IMG/VR virus record: IMGVR_UViG_3300040815_000620
Location: 1 to 42,568 of that record
Source of the DNA: a virus
Strand: one strand, 5' to 3'
DNA: 42,568 nt
In this document: positions 24,695-32,569 of the stretch, piece by piece
Numbering within the stretch: the stretch's first letter is position 1
How the letters are laid out: the number at the start of each line of letters is the position of its first letter
Position numbers and translations under genes: made by a program
Notes under the pieces: generated by a model
Databases searched by the model: none
What the model was told of the DNA's origin: nothing
The model's input: the letters and a program-made list of their open reading frames with translations, nothing else

Positions 24695-26158
24695 ATGCAA
24701 CACTTCTATGACGGGCAAATACGCAGATATATTACACAAATTGTAAGATTAATGAGTAATTTTTCTTATAAAGACGGCGACGGAAAAATTGTCGAAGTTC
24801 CTGTAATGTACGGTGATATAACTCGTCAAGTTGGTCATATACTGAGAGACAACTCAGAAAATAAAATACCTAGTGCGCCTCGCATGGCAGTATATATTAC
24901 TGGTCTTGAAATGGATACTACTAGGCTAGCAGATAGTAGTTATGTTAATAAACTTAACATTCGTGAAAGAGCGTATGATAGTGATGGTAAAGAATATCTA
25001 AACACTGAAGGAAAAAATTACACAGTAGAAAGATTGATGCCTACACCGTATACTCTTAGCGTAAATGTAGATTTATGGACAACTAATACCGATCAGAAAT
25101 TACAGTTAATGGAACAAGTATTAATGTTGTTTAATCCTAGTTTAGAAATCCAAACTACAGATAACTATGTTGACTGGACTAGTTTGAGTGTAGTAAATTT
25201 AGCTAGTATTGGATTTAGTTCTAGAACTATACCAGTGGGCACAGAGAGCGAAATCGATGTTGCACAGTTAGGATTCACTACACCAATATATATTAGTCCT
25301 CCTAGTAAAGTTAAACGCTTGGGTGTTGTTACTTCTATTGTACAAAGTATATACGATGAAAGCAGAGGAACTATTGAACTTACTGAAAGTAGACCGCAAC
25401 TGCAAGCAGGAGCTGATAATAGTGTTCCTAGCGCAGACATTAAAACAACTGTATCGATTACTCCGACCGGAGAAATTGACAGAAAATATAATAATAGTGG
25501 TGTGTTTAAAGAAAATGCCGATACTGTAATTACAAATACTTTTAAGGATTATGAGCTACTAGTAATGGGTACAACTGCGAAAATTATCAGAAAAGGTGTA
25601 GTAGGCAGTGTATCTTGGGATGCTTATATAAAAGCATTTCCAGAAACATTTGAGAGTGGAATTACTGAGTTAAGATTGCAAAGAAAAGATCTAGCATCCG
25701 AAATAAGTGGTACAGTAGCAATTAATTCTACAGATGACTCTGAACTTATTATAAACTGGGACGCTGATACACTACCAAGTGATACTGTGTTTACAAGTTC
25801 ACTAGGTGATGCTAATAAAATACACTATATTATTGATCCAACTAAAACAAGTCCTGTAAATTTAAAGCAACAAGGCATTCGTATACTTTTATTAGATGAA
25901 AGTATTGGAGACTTAATTAATGAAGACGGAGCCGATGCTTGGAAAAACGCAGATGGTACTGATTTTATTGCTAGTGCTAATGATATTGTTGAATGGTCGG
26001 GCACTGAATGGACTATTGTATTTGATGCAAGCGAATACTCCGGAACAGCATATACAACTAACCTTAACACAGGTGTACAATATAAATGGGACAGCGGAGA
26101 ATGGATACTTTCGTTTGAAGGTGAATATCCAAATGGCACTTGGCGATTAAAATTCTAG
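24695..26158 (+). CDS. 15: gp15, tail sheath stabiliser (tail terminator) with long C-terminal extension
   Basis: A 487-aa protein; T4 gp15 is 272 aa. The first 230 residues follow the gp15 pattern: FYDGQIRRYITQIVRLMSNF at the start, VPVMYGDITRQVGHI, PRMAVYITGLEMDTTR, the middle PTPYTLSVNVDLWTTNTDQK and a later YISPPSKVKRLG. It caps the tail tube and sheath and makes the joint with the neck. The extra 250 residues include beta-rich segments and a final run of Trp-containing strands (EWSGTEWTIVFD, KWDSGEWILSF). Same transcript as gp14. Confidence 0.88.
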   Translation: MQHFYDGQIRRYITQIVRLMSNFSYKDGDGKIVEVPVMYGDITRQVGHILRDNSENKIPSAPRMAVYITGLEMDTTRLADSSYVNKLNIRERAYDSDGKEYLNTEGKNYTVERLMPTPYTLSVNVDLWTTNTDQKLQLMEQVLMLFNPSLEIQTTDNYVDWTSLSVVNLASIGFSSRTIPVGTESEIDVAQLGFTTPIYISPPSKVKRLGVVTSIVQSIYDESRGTIELTESRPQLQAGADNSVPSADIKTTVSITPTGEIDRKYNNSGVFKENADTVITNTFKDYELLVMGTTAKIIRKGVVGSVSWDAYIKAFPETFESGITELRLQRKDLASEISGTVAINSTDDSELIINWDADTLPSDTVFTSSLGDANKIHYIIDPTKTSPVNLKQQGIRILLLDESIGDLINEDGADAWKNADGTDFIASANDIVEWSGTEWTIVFDASEYSGTAYTTNLNTGVQYKWDSGEWILSFEGEYPNGTWRLKF

Positions 26159-26171
26159 CATAATTATTAGT

Positions 26172-26603
26172 ATGGAAAAGATTGTTTGTAGTGGAGCTCT
26201 GTTCTACACTCTTGATACTAACCGATTTTTGTTTTTACATAGAACTAAAGGTAAACAAAACAACCTTTGGGGATTAGTAGGTGGCACAAATGAAGGCGCA
26301 GAAACGCCTTGGGAAAGTTTAAAAAGAGAAATTACAGAAGAAATTGGCTCAGTTGAAATTAGAAAAACTATACCTTTAGAAACTTTTATTTCTAATGATA
26401 GTAAGTTTCAATTTCACACATATCTTTGTGTTGTGGATAAAGAATTTTTGCCTGTGTTAAACGACGAACATGATGGTTATTCTTGGGTGTCATTCACTAA
26501 GTGGCCGAAACCACTACATCATGGGTTACGAAATACACTAACAAACAAAACAAATCAAACAAAATTAGAAACAGTTTTTAAATTAATCGAGTTAATTACT
26601 TAA
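26172..26603 (+). CDS. NUDIX hydrolase
   Basis: A 143-aa protein with a complete NUDIX box at residues 38-59: G38, E44, R52, E53, E56 and E57, as in Gx5Ex7REUxEExGU. It would hydrolyse a nucleoside diphosphate linked to another group, using metal bound by the Glu cluster. The substrate (dNTP, sugar nucleotide, capped RNA) is not determinable. The position after gp15 and before a 2OG-type oxygenase, with tight spacing, places it in an accessory string at the end of the plus-strand block. Confidence 0.88.
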   Translation: MEKIVCSGALFYTLDTNRFLFLHRTKGKQNNLWGLVGGTNEGAETPWESLKREITEEIGSVEIRKTIPLETFISNDSKFQFHTYLCVVDKEFLPVLNDEHDGYSWVSFTKWPKPLHHGLRNTLTNKTNQTKLETVFKLIELIT

Positions 26604-27185
26604 ATGCAGAAAAACTATTTAGAAAATTTTGGATTTTATCGAGAAAAAATTCCGCAAGATCTATATCAAATGTTGTTAGAAGAATGTATTAACTGTTCTG
26701 ACAGAGAACATGTTCAATCAGGTCTAACCGGTGATGGAGTGGCTATTCATTATAGATTAAAAGATACTGCTCAATTATTAAACAAATATATTGCAGACAT
26801 TGTTATGAAATATGAAGAAGATTTTCCAGGATTAGGTAGAATCGGAGTATTAACTAACAATGTACCTTATAAAATAGATAATCAATGGATTAATCATCAA
26901 AAACAAGGACAATTTATTCCTAATCATACACATGAAGGAATTTATAGCTATACCATTTGGATTAAAATGCCTGATATAAAGCAAAGTAAATATGCAGGAA
27001 ATTTTCAATTTACTTATACCAATATTATTGGTAACCAATGCATAAAAACAATAAATTTAAGTAAAGAAAATGAAGGTGAACTTTTATTTTTTCCTTCAAA
27101 ACTTACTCATTGTGTATACCCATTTAGCGAATCTAATGATATACGCATGTCAATTAGCGGAAATATTCTTTTAGACGTAGGATAA
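26604..27185 (+). CDS. 2OG-Fe(II) oxygenase-like protein (phage PF13759-like)
   Basis: A 193-aa protein with the residue pattern of the phage 2OG-Fe(II) oxygenase family: H108-x-H110 (FIPNHTHEGIYSYTIWI), a distal H169 (FFPSKLTHCVYPF) and R181, in a double-stranded beta-helix arrangement. It has an HxH where classical enzymes have HxD/E, as do two other proteins in this window. It would use O2, Fe(II) and 2-oxoglutarate to hydroxylate an unknown substrate. It starts directly after the NUDIX stop and is followed by a cupin-like gene. Activity is likely but the substrate is unknown. Confidence 0.7.
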   Translation: MQKNYLENFGFYREKIPQDLYQMLLEECINCSDREHVQSGLTGDGVAIHYRLKDTAQLLNKYIADIVMKYEEDFPGLGRIGVLTNNVPYKIDNQWINHQKQGQFIPNHTHEGIYSYTIWIKMPDIKQSKYAGNFQFTYTNIIGNQCIKTINLSKENEGELLFFPSKLTHCVYPFSESNDIRMSISGNILLDVG

Positions 27186-27187
27186 AA

Positions 27188-27544
27188 ATGGAAGAAAATA
27201 AAAATGTAAGCACTACTGATTATGGGTATGAAATAACATGGATTACCCAAGAGTCCTATGGCGGGAAAATACTAGTTTTTGAAAAACCTTTTAAGACAGA
27301 ATTTTGGTTTAATAACAAAACTGAAAAGTCTTGGTTTGTAAATAACGGATCATTTGTTTTTAGATGGATAGATACATCAAATGGGCAATTATTTCAACAA
27401 GAAGCCAAAGAAGGATTTGTGTTTACAGCAAAACCTCTTGTACCATGTGCTATAGAATGCACTTCCCCAGGTAGTTTATCTGAGGTTAATAATGGTTATT
27501 TTGACAACGATAAATTTATAGTAATTCATAAAGGAGGTTATTAA
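27188..27544 (+). CDS. Degenerate cupin-fold protein
   Basis: A 118-aa protein with the strand order of a phosphomannose-isomerase-type cupin: GGKILVFEKPFK, EKSWFVNNGSFVFRWID, KEGFVFTAKPLVPCAIE and EVNNGYFDNDKF. In such cupins the segment before the WFV strand normally carries HxH metal ligands; here it reads TEFWFNNKTEK with no His. The last strand-loop lacks the usual His as well (VPCAIE). It probably keeps the fold but not the metal chemistry. The stop overlaps the start of the 85-aa gene (TAATG). Confidence 0.55.
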   Translation: MEENKNVSTTDYGYEITWITQESYGGKILVFEKPFKTEFWFNNKTEKSWFVNNGSFVFRWIDTSNGQLFQQEAKEGFVFTAKPLVPCAIECTSPGSLSEVNNGYFDNDKFIVIHKGGY

Positions 27545-27801
27545 TGAAAATTTCAGACTCTCTTAAATATAAAAAAGATTTAAAAAATTTTACTTTAGCT
27601 GTAGAAAAGGTTACAGATCCTAAAAGAAAAACATATTTTCAAAAGTTAGTTGACGAATTTAAATATCAAATTAAAATGATCGACGAAACCCATAATTCCG
27701 CAAATGCTGGAAAAATACAGCCATCAATTCTACAAGAAAATTTAAAAGATTTAACAAATATTAGATATCAATTAGAAAATTTAATTAAAGACATAAAGTA
27801 A
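27544..27801 (+). CDS. Small helical protein, unknown function
   Basis: An 85-aa, basic, helical protein (LKNFTLAVEKVTDPKRKTYF, then LQENLKDLTNIRYQLENLIK) that could form a helical hairpin or short coiled coil. It has a clear AAAGGAGG ribosome binding site inside the end of the previous gene. It ends one base before the end of the convergent tail-fibre gene, and no terminator is visible at the junction. No function can be assigned. Confidence 0.65.
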   Translation: MKISDSLKYKKDLKNFTLAVEKVTDPKRKTYFQKLVDEFKYQIKMIDETHNSANAGKIQPSILQENLKDLTNIRYQLENLIKDIK

Positions 27802-28683
27802 TTATATATTTGACATTCTTTTTATAGTAATTGTTCCAAACATACTTGAGTGAGATTGACATTGATATACATAATTTGTGTTGTTAGTAATGTTTTCAGG
27901 TATTCTCCAATACAATGTGCCACTTGACTTTCCTTGTGCTGCAGAATTTAAACTTATATTGCCTGTACTGCTAACATGAACTAGGTTAGTAGTTAAAGCA
28001 GCAAGTGTATTATCTTGTAATTCAAATGGATGTCCTGAAATATTGTCCAAATCAAATGCTACTGTTGTACCTGATAGTACATAAATTGTAGGATTGTTTC
28101 CGGTATAGTGACTGTTGAATGTATAAGCAGATGTGCTAATATTATCAACTCTATAAGTTGCAGCACAGTGTTCATAAATGTCATGTATTTCAAGTTGTGC
28201 TGTTTGAACATCAGTTAAATCGTGAAATGCAGAAGATCCGCCACTTGCTGTACTGTTAATTGTAATGCTATCACTACCTGCATTTGTAGTAAGAGTAATA
28301 TTAGATCCAGCTACAAGTGTTAGAGTGTCTTCTGCCAAATCTGCTTCAACCGTTGTTTGACCTGCAACTGCGATATATTTAAAAGCATTTTGGTTGGGTT
28401 CACCACCACCGCCTGCTACTGATGAACTAATTGTTACTGAATCATTATCTGCATTGGTAGAAATAGTTGTGTTAGATCCTGCAACTAATGTTAGTGTTCC
28501 GGAAGCAGTATCTGCAACTACACTATCTTGTCCATCTACAGCAATAGTACCAAAAGAATTAGGTATTACAATGCCGCCGGCGCCGCCTACAATATTCCAA
28601 ACAGTACCATTGTACTGCCAAGTTGTAGTGCCCTCTGTAAAAGCATCACCGTTGTTTGGGTCTGCTGGAAAATTAATTGCCAT
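27802..28683 (-). CDS. Tail-fibre-like virion protein with cupredoxin-like C-terminal domain
   Basis: A 293-aa protein. The N-terminus (MAINFPADPNNGDAFTEGTT, ending in NGTVWNIVG) is a head motif common in marine phage fibre proteins. Two 45-residue repeats follow (44-88 and 101-145), each with IAVxGQ, TLTLVAGSN and DSxTI. The C-terminal domain (about 186-290) is cupredoxin-like, with H218 (SGHPF), C275, H278 and M281 (YQCQSHSSM). The Cx2Hx2M spacing is that of amicyanin. It lies just downstream of the subtilase in the same direction and has GAGGT as ribosome binding site. Confidence 0.7.
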   Translation of the reverse strand: MAINFPADPNNGDAFTEGTTTWQYNGTVWNIVGGAGGIVIPNSFGTIAVDGQDSVVADTASGTLTLVAGSNTTISTNADNDSVTISSSVAGGGGEPNQNAFKYIAVAGQTTVEADLAEDTLTLVAGSNITLTTNAGSDSITINSTASGGSSAFHDLTDVQTAQLEIHDIYEHCAATYRVDNISTSAYTFNSHYTGNNPTIYVLSGTTVAFDLDNISGHPFELQDNTLAALTTNLVHVSSTGNISLNSAAQGKSSGTLYWRIPENITNNTNYVYQCQSHSSMFGTITIKRMSNI

Positions 28684-28699
28684 TGTTTACCTCTTACTG

Positions 28700-28707
28700 T
28701 ATTTATT
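28700..28707 (-). promoter_or_regulatory. Late promoter box for the 293-aa fibre gene
   Basis: Minus-strand AATAAATA overlapping the end of the subtilase gene, 16 bases before the ATG at 28683 with GAGGT between. Confidence 0.55.
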
Positions 28708-31261
28708 AATCTGGTACATATCCTGATGGACCTGCAACTGTTGGATCACCTACGTCTCCGTCTTGGAATATGTTTCTAATTGTTGCCAATGATGGTTTAC
28801 TGATTACCGGAGCAATGTATGTGTTATGGAAAGCATAACCTAATGGGTTATTTGTTTGAATACCTGCTTGGGTACGCATATCGTCTGTCCATTCAGGCGC
28901 AAGACTTCCACCTTCCCATAGACTTGTATACTCAAACATACAGAAGTTAAGTAGATACAAGTATTCTTTTGCGGCTACTTCAAATGCATCAGGATCGGTT
29001 TTGAAAGCATCTGCTGGACTGTTATACCCTGATGGATCCCACTTGCCTGCGTCATATGCTTCTACCATTGCATTATATAAATCGCCAGTATTCCAATCAG
29101 CTGCTAAGAACTGATATAATTTTATGTCATCTGCAGGTAATCCGTGCATATGTATTGTGTGGAATACATGTTCAATAACTTCTTGTGCATCTTGATCGCC
29201 ATCGCCTGGTGCTCCACCTGTTGAGTTTAGATACCACACCATATCGTTTTGTACAGTAGTATCAAACAAGTCTGTTAGATTCCAAAATATAATGCCAGCA
29301 TCTGTTAAAAAGTTTGTGCTATAGTCTGAGCCAGCACCTCTTGCTACTCTTTGTATTGTTGGTACCCCTGCATGATATGTTCCTGCGTCACCACTAAGTG
29401 TTTTAATTAACGCCCTTTGGAGTGTTCCATTAATGCCTGAGCCATTTGGATCTGTAAACAGTTCAAACATACGAGCAACTTTTTCTAACCACGCATCTGG
29501 AACTGCTGTTTGTCCTCCAACTGCGCCGGCACCCATTATCCTTACACCATTTACAGTAACTTCCCGTTTAAAGAAGTCACTACCATCGCCAACAACATTG
29601 ATAATTGCACCATTGTTGTATTCTGGATCTGCTTCTACTACTGGTACTGCTGGAACTTCTGCCGGAGTATAATTAGGGAAAATTCCCTCTAATTTAAGAT
29701 TTGTTCCGTTTACTTCTACAGGTTGTCTTCCGTATCTTGAAAATAAAATATTAGTTGAAGCACCTAACAAAGATGTAGAAAAATTTAAGTAGTCGTTGTT
29801 ACTGCCAGTATCATACATTAACGGTTTTGCATCTGCTTCTATTTTTGTTTTAAGTTGAGCTGGTGTTAATCCTGGTTGTGATTCAAGATGAAGTCCTGCT
29901 ACGCCACAAACTTGAGGTGCAGCAAAACTTGTACCACTATTAATACCTATTCTAAAGTTTTCATTCAATGGATATTCTGCATCTGTTTTGTTATTGATTG
30001 TGCTAGTTGCCGCAACTATATTTGTTCCAGGTGCCCAGATGTTTACTCTAGATCCTTTGCTGCTAGATGATGCTGTTCTATCTTTGTATACACCTTCGTC
30101 GTCAAAAACATTTATATCAATATTTCCAACAATAAATGCATCGTCCGAATGCGGACTAGAACCTCGATGATAATATCTACCAGTTGCCCCGTAAACAACT
30201 TCGTTATCGAAATCTATACTTCCACTTATATCACCTTTAAAATAATCATTACCTGATGCAATAAAGACATGTACACCAGCTGAAATAAGTTCCTCTACGT
30301 CTGTATCAACTGATGCTACTCTAGCAGGAAAACTTCTTGTTATAGCTGATAACGGAACTACAATTCCTGTCCCGGCCCACAGAGCAGTATTATCAGTGTA
30401 ATCTACGCCCCAGGTCCAGCCTGTTCCTCTATAAGTTCCGCTTGTAGGATTTCCTGATATTTCACTAAGAAATCCCCAACTCATATTTACTATTGTAGGT
30501 CGTTTATATCCTGTAATCGGATCAACAGGTTTGTTATTATGCCATTCTTTAATAACATCAAAACAATCTGATACTGGTGTTCCTGTACCCGAATCTCCTG
30601 GTCCTTCAAGGCCTGAAATCTTCATCGAATAAATTCTAGATTCTTTACTAAACCCATATGTTTTTCCTGCAACAATACTTGCACACATGGTTCCGTGTCC
30701 GTCAAAGTCTCTATGATAACTTGCACTCTGTGTTCCTGGTAACCCAGATGCTGTATACCAATCTATATATTGATATCGATTGTTTCCTTGACTGTCTTGA
30801 AAATCAGGATGTGTTGGTTCTATTCCACTATCTTGAACAACAACATCAACACCTCTTCCTTGCAATGCATAATCATAATTTGTTGAAGTTGAGGCAGAAT
30901 TTTTATATAAGTTTTCCTGTATGATTGATCTTTTTAACCCCCAATTTACATATTGGTCATTATCAAGTGTTGTTGGTTTTGTAAAATTTGCAAACTGTGT
31001 TGATAGTTTTCCTATTTTTATATCTGTTCTCTGATCTGGTGGAATTTCAACAGCTAGTATTCTCGGATCAGATTGTAATGCAGATGCTTCTTGGTCAGTG
31101 AGCATAAAATGAGTTTGTCTAAGACTTCCTGGTCGTGCATTAGCTATGTCAACACTTCTATTAGGAATAGGTCCATCGCCGGAAGTTGCAGTAAGTTCTG
31201 CTTCAACTTCTGCTAAATTTACACCTTTATTTACAATTACAGTATATTCTTTTTCACTCAT
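28706..31261 (-). CDS. Subtilisin-like serine protease with a large C-terminal domain, in the tail-fibre block
   Basis: An 851-aa protein. Residues 1-80 look like an inhibitor/propeptide-type region (SALQSDPRILAVEI). The S8 catalytic domain (about 100-500) keeps all key residues: D144 (VVVQDSGIEPTHPDF), H189 (DGHGTMCASI), the oxyanion N338 (ASGND) and S445 (NSGTSFAAP). The C-terminal 350 residues are of unknown fold and hold EHVFHTIHMHG at 696-706, a His-rich possible metal site. There is no signal peptide. Flanked by two fibre-like genes, it may be a virion-associated protease that degrades host surface proteins or processes fibres. Its start follows the stop of the upstream fibre gene by one base. 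Confidence 0.88.
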   Translation of the reverse strand: MSEKEYTVIVNKGVNLAEVEAELTATSGDGPIPNRSVDIANARPGSLRQTHFMLTDQEASALQSDPRILAVEIPPDQRTDIKIGKLSTQFANFTKPTTLDNDQYVNWGLKRSIIQENLYKNSASTSTNYDYALQGRGVDVVVQDSGIEPTHPDFQDSQGNNRYQYIDWYTASGLPGTQSASYHRDFDGHGTMCASIVAGKTYGFSKESRIYSMKISGLEGPGDSGTGTPVSDCFDVIKEWHNNKPVDPITGYKRPTIVNMSWGFLSEISGNPTSGTYRGTGWTWGVDYTDNTALWAGTGIVVPLSAITRSFPARVASVDTDVEELISAGVHVFIASGNDYFKGDISGSIDFDNEVVYGATGRYYHRGSSPHSDDAFIVGNIDINVFDDEGVYKDRTASSSSKGSRVNIWAPGTNIVAATSTINNKTDAEYPLNENFRIGINSGTSFAAPQVCGVAGLHLESQPGLTPAQLKTKIEADAKPLMYDTGSNNDYLNFSTSLLGASTNILFSRYGRQPVEVNGTNLKLEGIFPNYTPAEVPAVPVVEADPEYNNGAIINVVGDGSDFFKREVTVNGVRIMGAGAVGGQTAVPDAWLEKVARMFELFTDPNGSGINGTLQRALIKTLSGDAGTYHAGVPTIQRVARGAGSDYSTNFLTDAGIIFWNLTDLFDTTVQNDMVWYLNSTGGAPGDGDQDAQEVIEHVFHTIHMHGLPADDIKLYQFLAADWNTGDLYNAMVEAYDAGKWDPSGYNSPADAFKTDPDAFEVAAKEYLYLLNFCMFEYTSLWEGGSLAPEWTDDMRTQAGIQTNNPLGYAFHNTYIAPVISKPSLATIRNIFQDGDVGDPTVAGPSGYVPD

Positions 31262-31262
31262 A

Positions 31263-32519
31263 TTATACTAAATTTACCCAACTGCCGTTTTCGTAACCTT
31301 GAAATTTGTTATCAGTTGTGTTGTAAATTATATCTCCGTTTTGCGGTGCTAGAGCATTCCTTGTAGTTGTTGTAAAACTTGCCATGCGCAGTGGCGAATT
31401 TTGTAATATAATACCATCTGGTGCAGTTATTGTTAGTGTACTTGCACTATCTAGCTTTGGCAATCCTGTACCGTTAGTAACAAAGGATTTTGCATAAGCA
31501 TAGTTACTAACAGTTAGATCATTTTCAACTGTTAAGTCACTGTTCATTGTAACTGCTGGTGTAATTGTTATAATACTGCTGTCATCTGTTGTTATATTTG
31601 ATGCTGCTAGAGTGAAGTTACCAGTGCCGCCGCCGGCAGCATCTTCAAATGTAAATATGCCGGCACCATCAGTTGTAAGAACTTGTCCTACTGTGCCGTC
31701 TGTTATTCCTAAATCTGTTAAAGTATTAACAGTTGGATAAACTGGTTGTACCCATTGATTACTGTCATCATCCTCTACATATACATATAATTTTGCACTA
31801 GTACTGTCAAACCATATAGATCCATTAGTTGGTTCTTCGGGCACTGCATCTGACACACTTATACTTGTGTCGCCGCCGCCTGTTCCTGGCTGCGCAGCTG
31901 TAATAGTATTACCCATTCCGGTGTGACTAGTACACCAGTAATATAATGTTTCTGGAGTACTGCTAGTAATTGTAATTTGAACACTACGCTGTGTTGCACC
32001 TGCAAAACCTTGTATATATTCTGCCTTTGTAACAGGATCGTTATCTAATTTATAGATAACTTTTGTAGTGTATGAAGTTCCGGCACCAAGTTCTCCATTT
32101 AGATTATCAGCACTAAAACTTAATGGATGAATGTTTGCTGTTCCACCAATGCTATTAGGAAAATATTCATTAGTTGGTTCATCTTGATTAAAGATATAAG
32201 TATATCCTACTACTAACGATAATGTAGGTTTGTACACACCGTCAATAAAATATTTGTTGCCTGCTTCTAAACCATCAGGATCAACTCCTACAGTTACAAT
32301 ATATTCTACAATTCCTACTCCACTTGAAATAAGTTCTTGTGATATATTACCAGAAGTTAATACAGTGTACCCTCCGGCTAATTTGCCAGAGTATAATCTT
32401 AAAGTATTTGATTGCTTGTCAAAGAATACTTCTCCGCTATTACCGACATTTCTATCAAGAAAATCATCCGGTCTTGGAATAATCCGTATTCTGTCTACAA
32501 TTGGTGCTTGATTTGCCAT
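31263..32519 (-). CDS. Tail-fibre-like virion protein with an internal cupredoxin-like domain
   Basis: A 418-aa protein. The N-terminus (FLDRNVGNSGEVFFDKQSNT, LRLYSGKLAGG) and C-terminus (NGDIIYNTTDNKFQGYENGS, WVNLV) are typical of phage fibre and collar modules. A further NGSIWFDSTS module sits near 232-240. The domain at about 88-208 is cupredoxin-like with H131 (IHPLSF), C196, H199 and M202 (YWCTSHTGM), matching type 1 copper ligands with amicyanin spacing. Its ribosome binding site (AAGGAAG) lies in the 3' arm of a 12-bp hairpin whose loop is the late promoter. It is followed after one base by the subtilase gene. Confidence 0.72.
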   Translation of the reverse strand: MANQAPIVDRIRIIPRPDDFLDRNVGNSGEVFFDKQSNTLRLYSGKLAGGYTVLTSGNISQELISSGVGIVEYIVTVGVDPDGLEAGNKYFIDGVYKPTLSLVVGYTYIFNQDEPTNEYFPNSIGGTANIHPLSFSADNLNGELGAGTSYTTKVIYKLDNDPVTKAEYIQGFAGATQRSVQITITSSTPETLYYWCTSHTGMGNTITAAQPGTGGGDTSISVSDAVPEEPTNGSIWFDSTSAKLYVYVEDDDSNQWVQPVYPTVNTLTDLGITDGTVGQVLTTDGAGIFTFEDAAGGGTGNFTLAASNITTDDSSIITITPAVTMNSDLTVENDLTVSNYAYAKSFVTNGTGLPKLDSASTLTITAPDGIILQNSPLRMASFTTTTRNALAPQNGDIIYNTTDNKFQGYENGSWVNLV

Positions 32520-32528
32520 TATAAAACT

Positions 32529-32562
32529 TCCTTCACAATATATTTATGCTTATTGTGAAGGA
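32529..32562 (-). promoter_or_regulatory. 12-bp hairpin with the late promoter box as its loop; masks the fibre-gene ribosome binding site
   Basis: TCCTTCACAATA (32529-32540) and TATTGTGAAGGA (32551-32562) pair perfectly over 12 bp. The 10-base loop (32541-32550) contains minus-strand CATAAATA (32548-32541). The Shine-Dalgarno AAGGAAG of the fibre gene lies in the 3' arm, so RNA reading through from groEL would hide it. RNA started from the loop promoter lacks the 5' arm and leaves it free. The same hairpin could also act as a weak terminator for groEL (GTTTT follows). Confidence 0.8.
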
Positions 32563-32569
32563 GTGTGTT

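Noticed and set aside
28394-28779. Plus-strand frames opposite the 293-aa fibre gene and the subtilase end
   Set aside because: Mirror frames of repetitive codons; no start signals and no recognisable protein.
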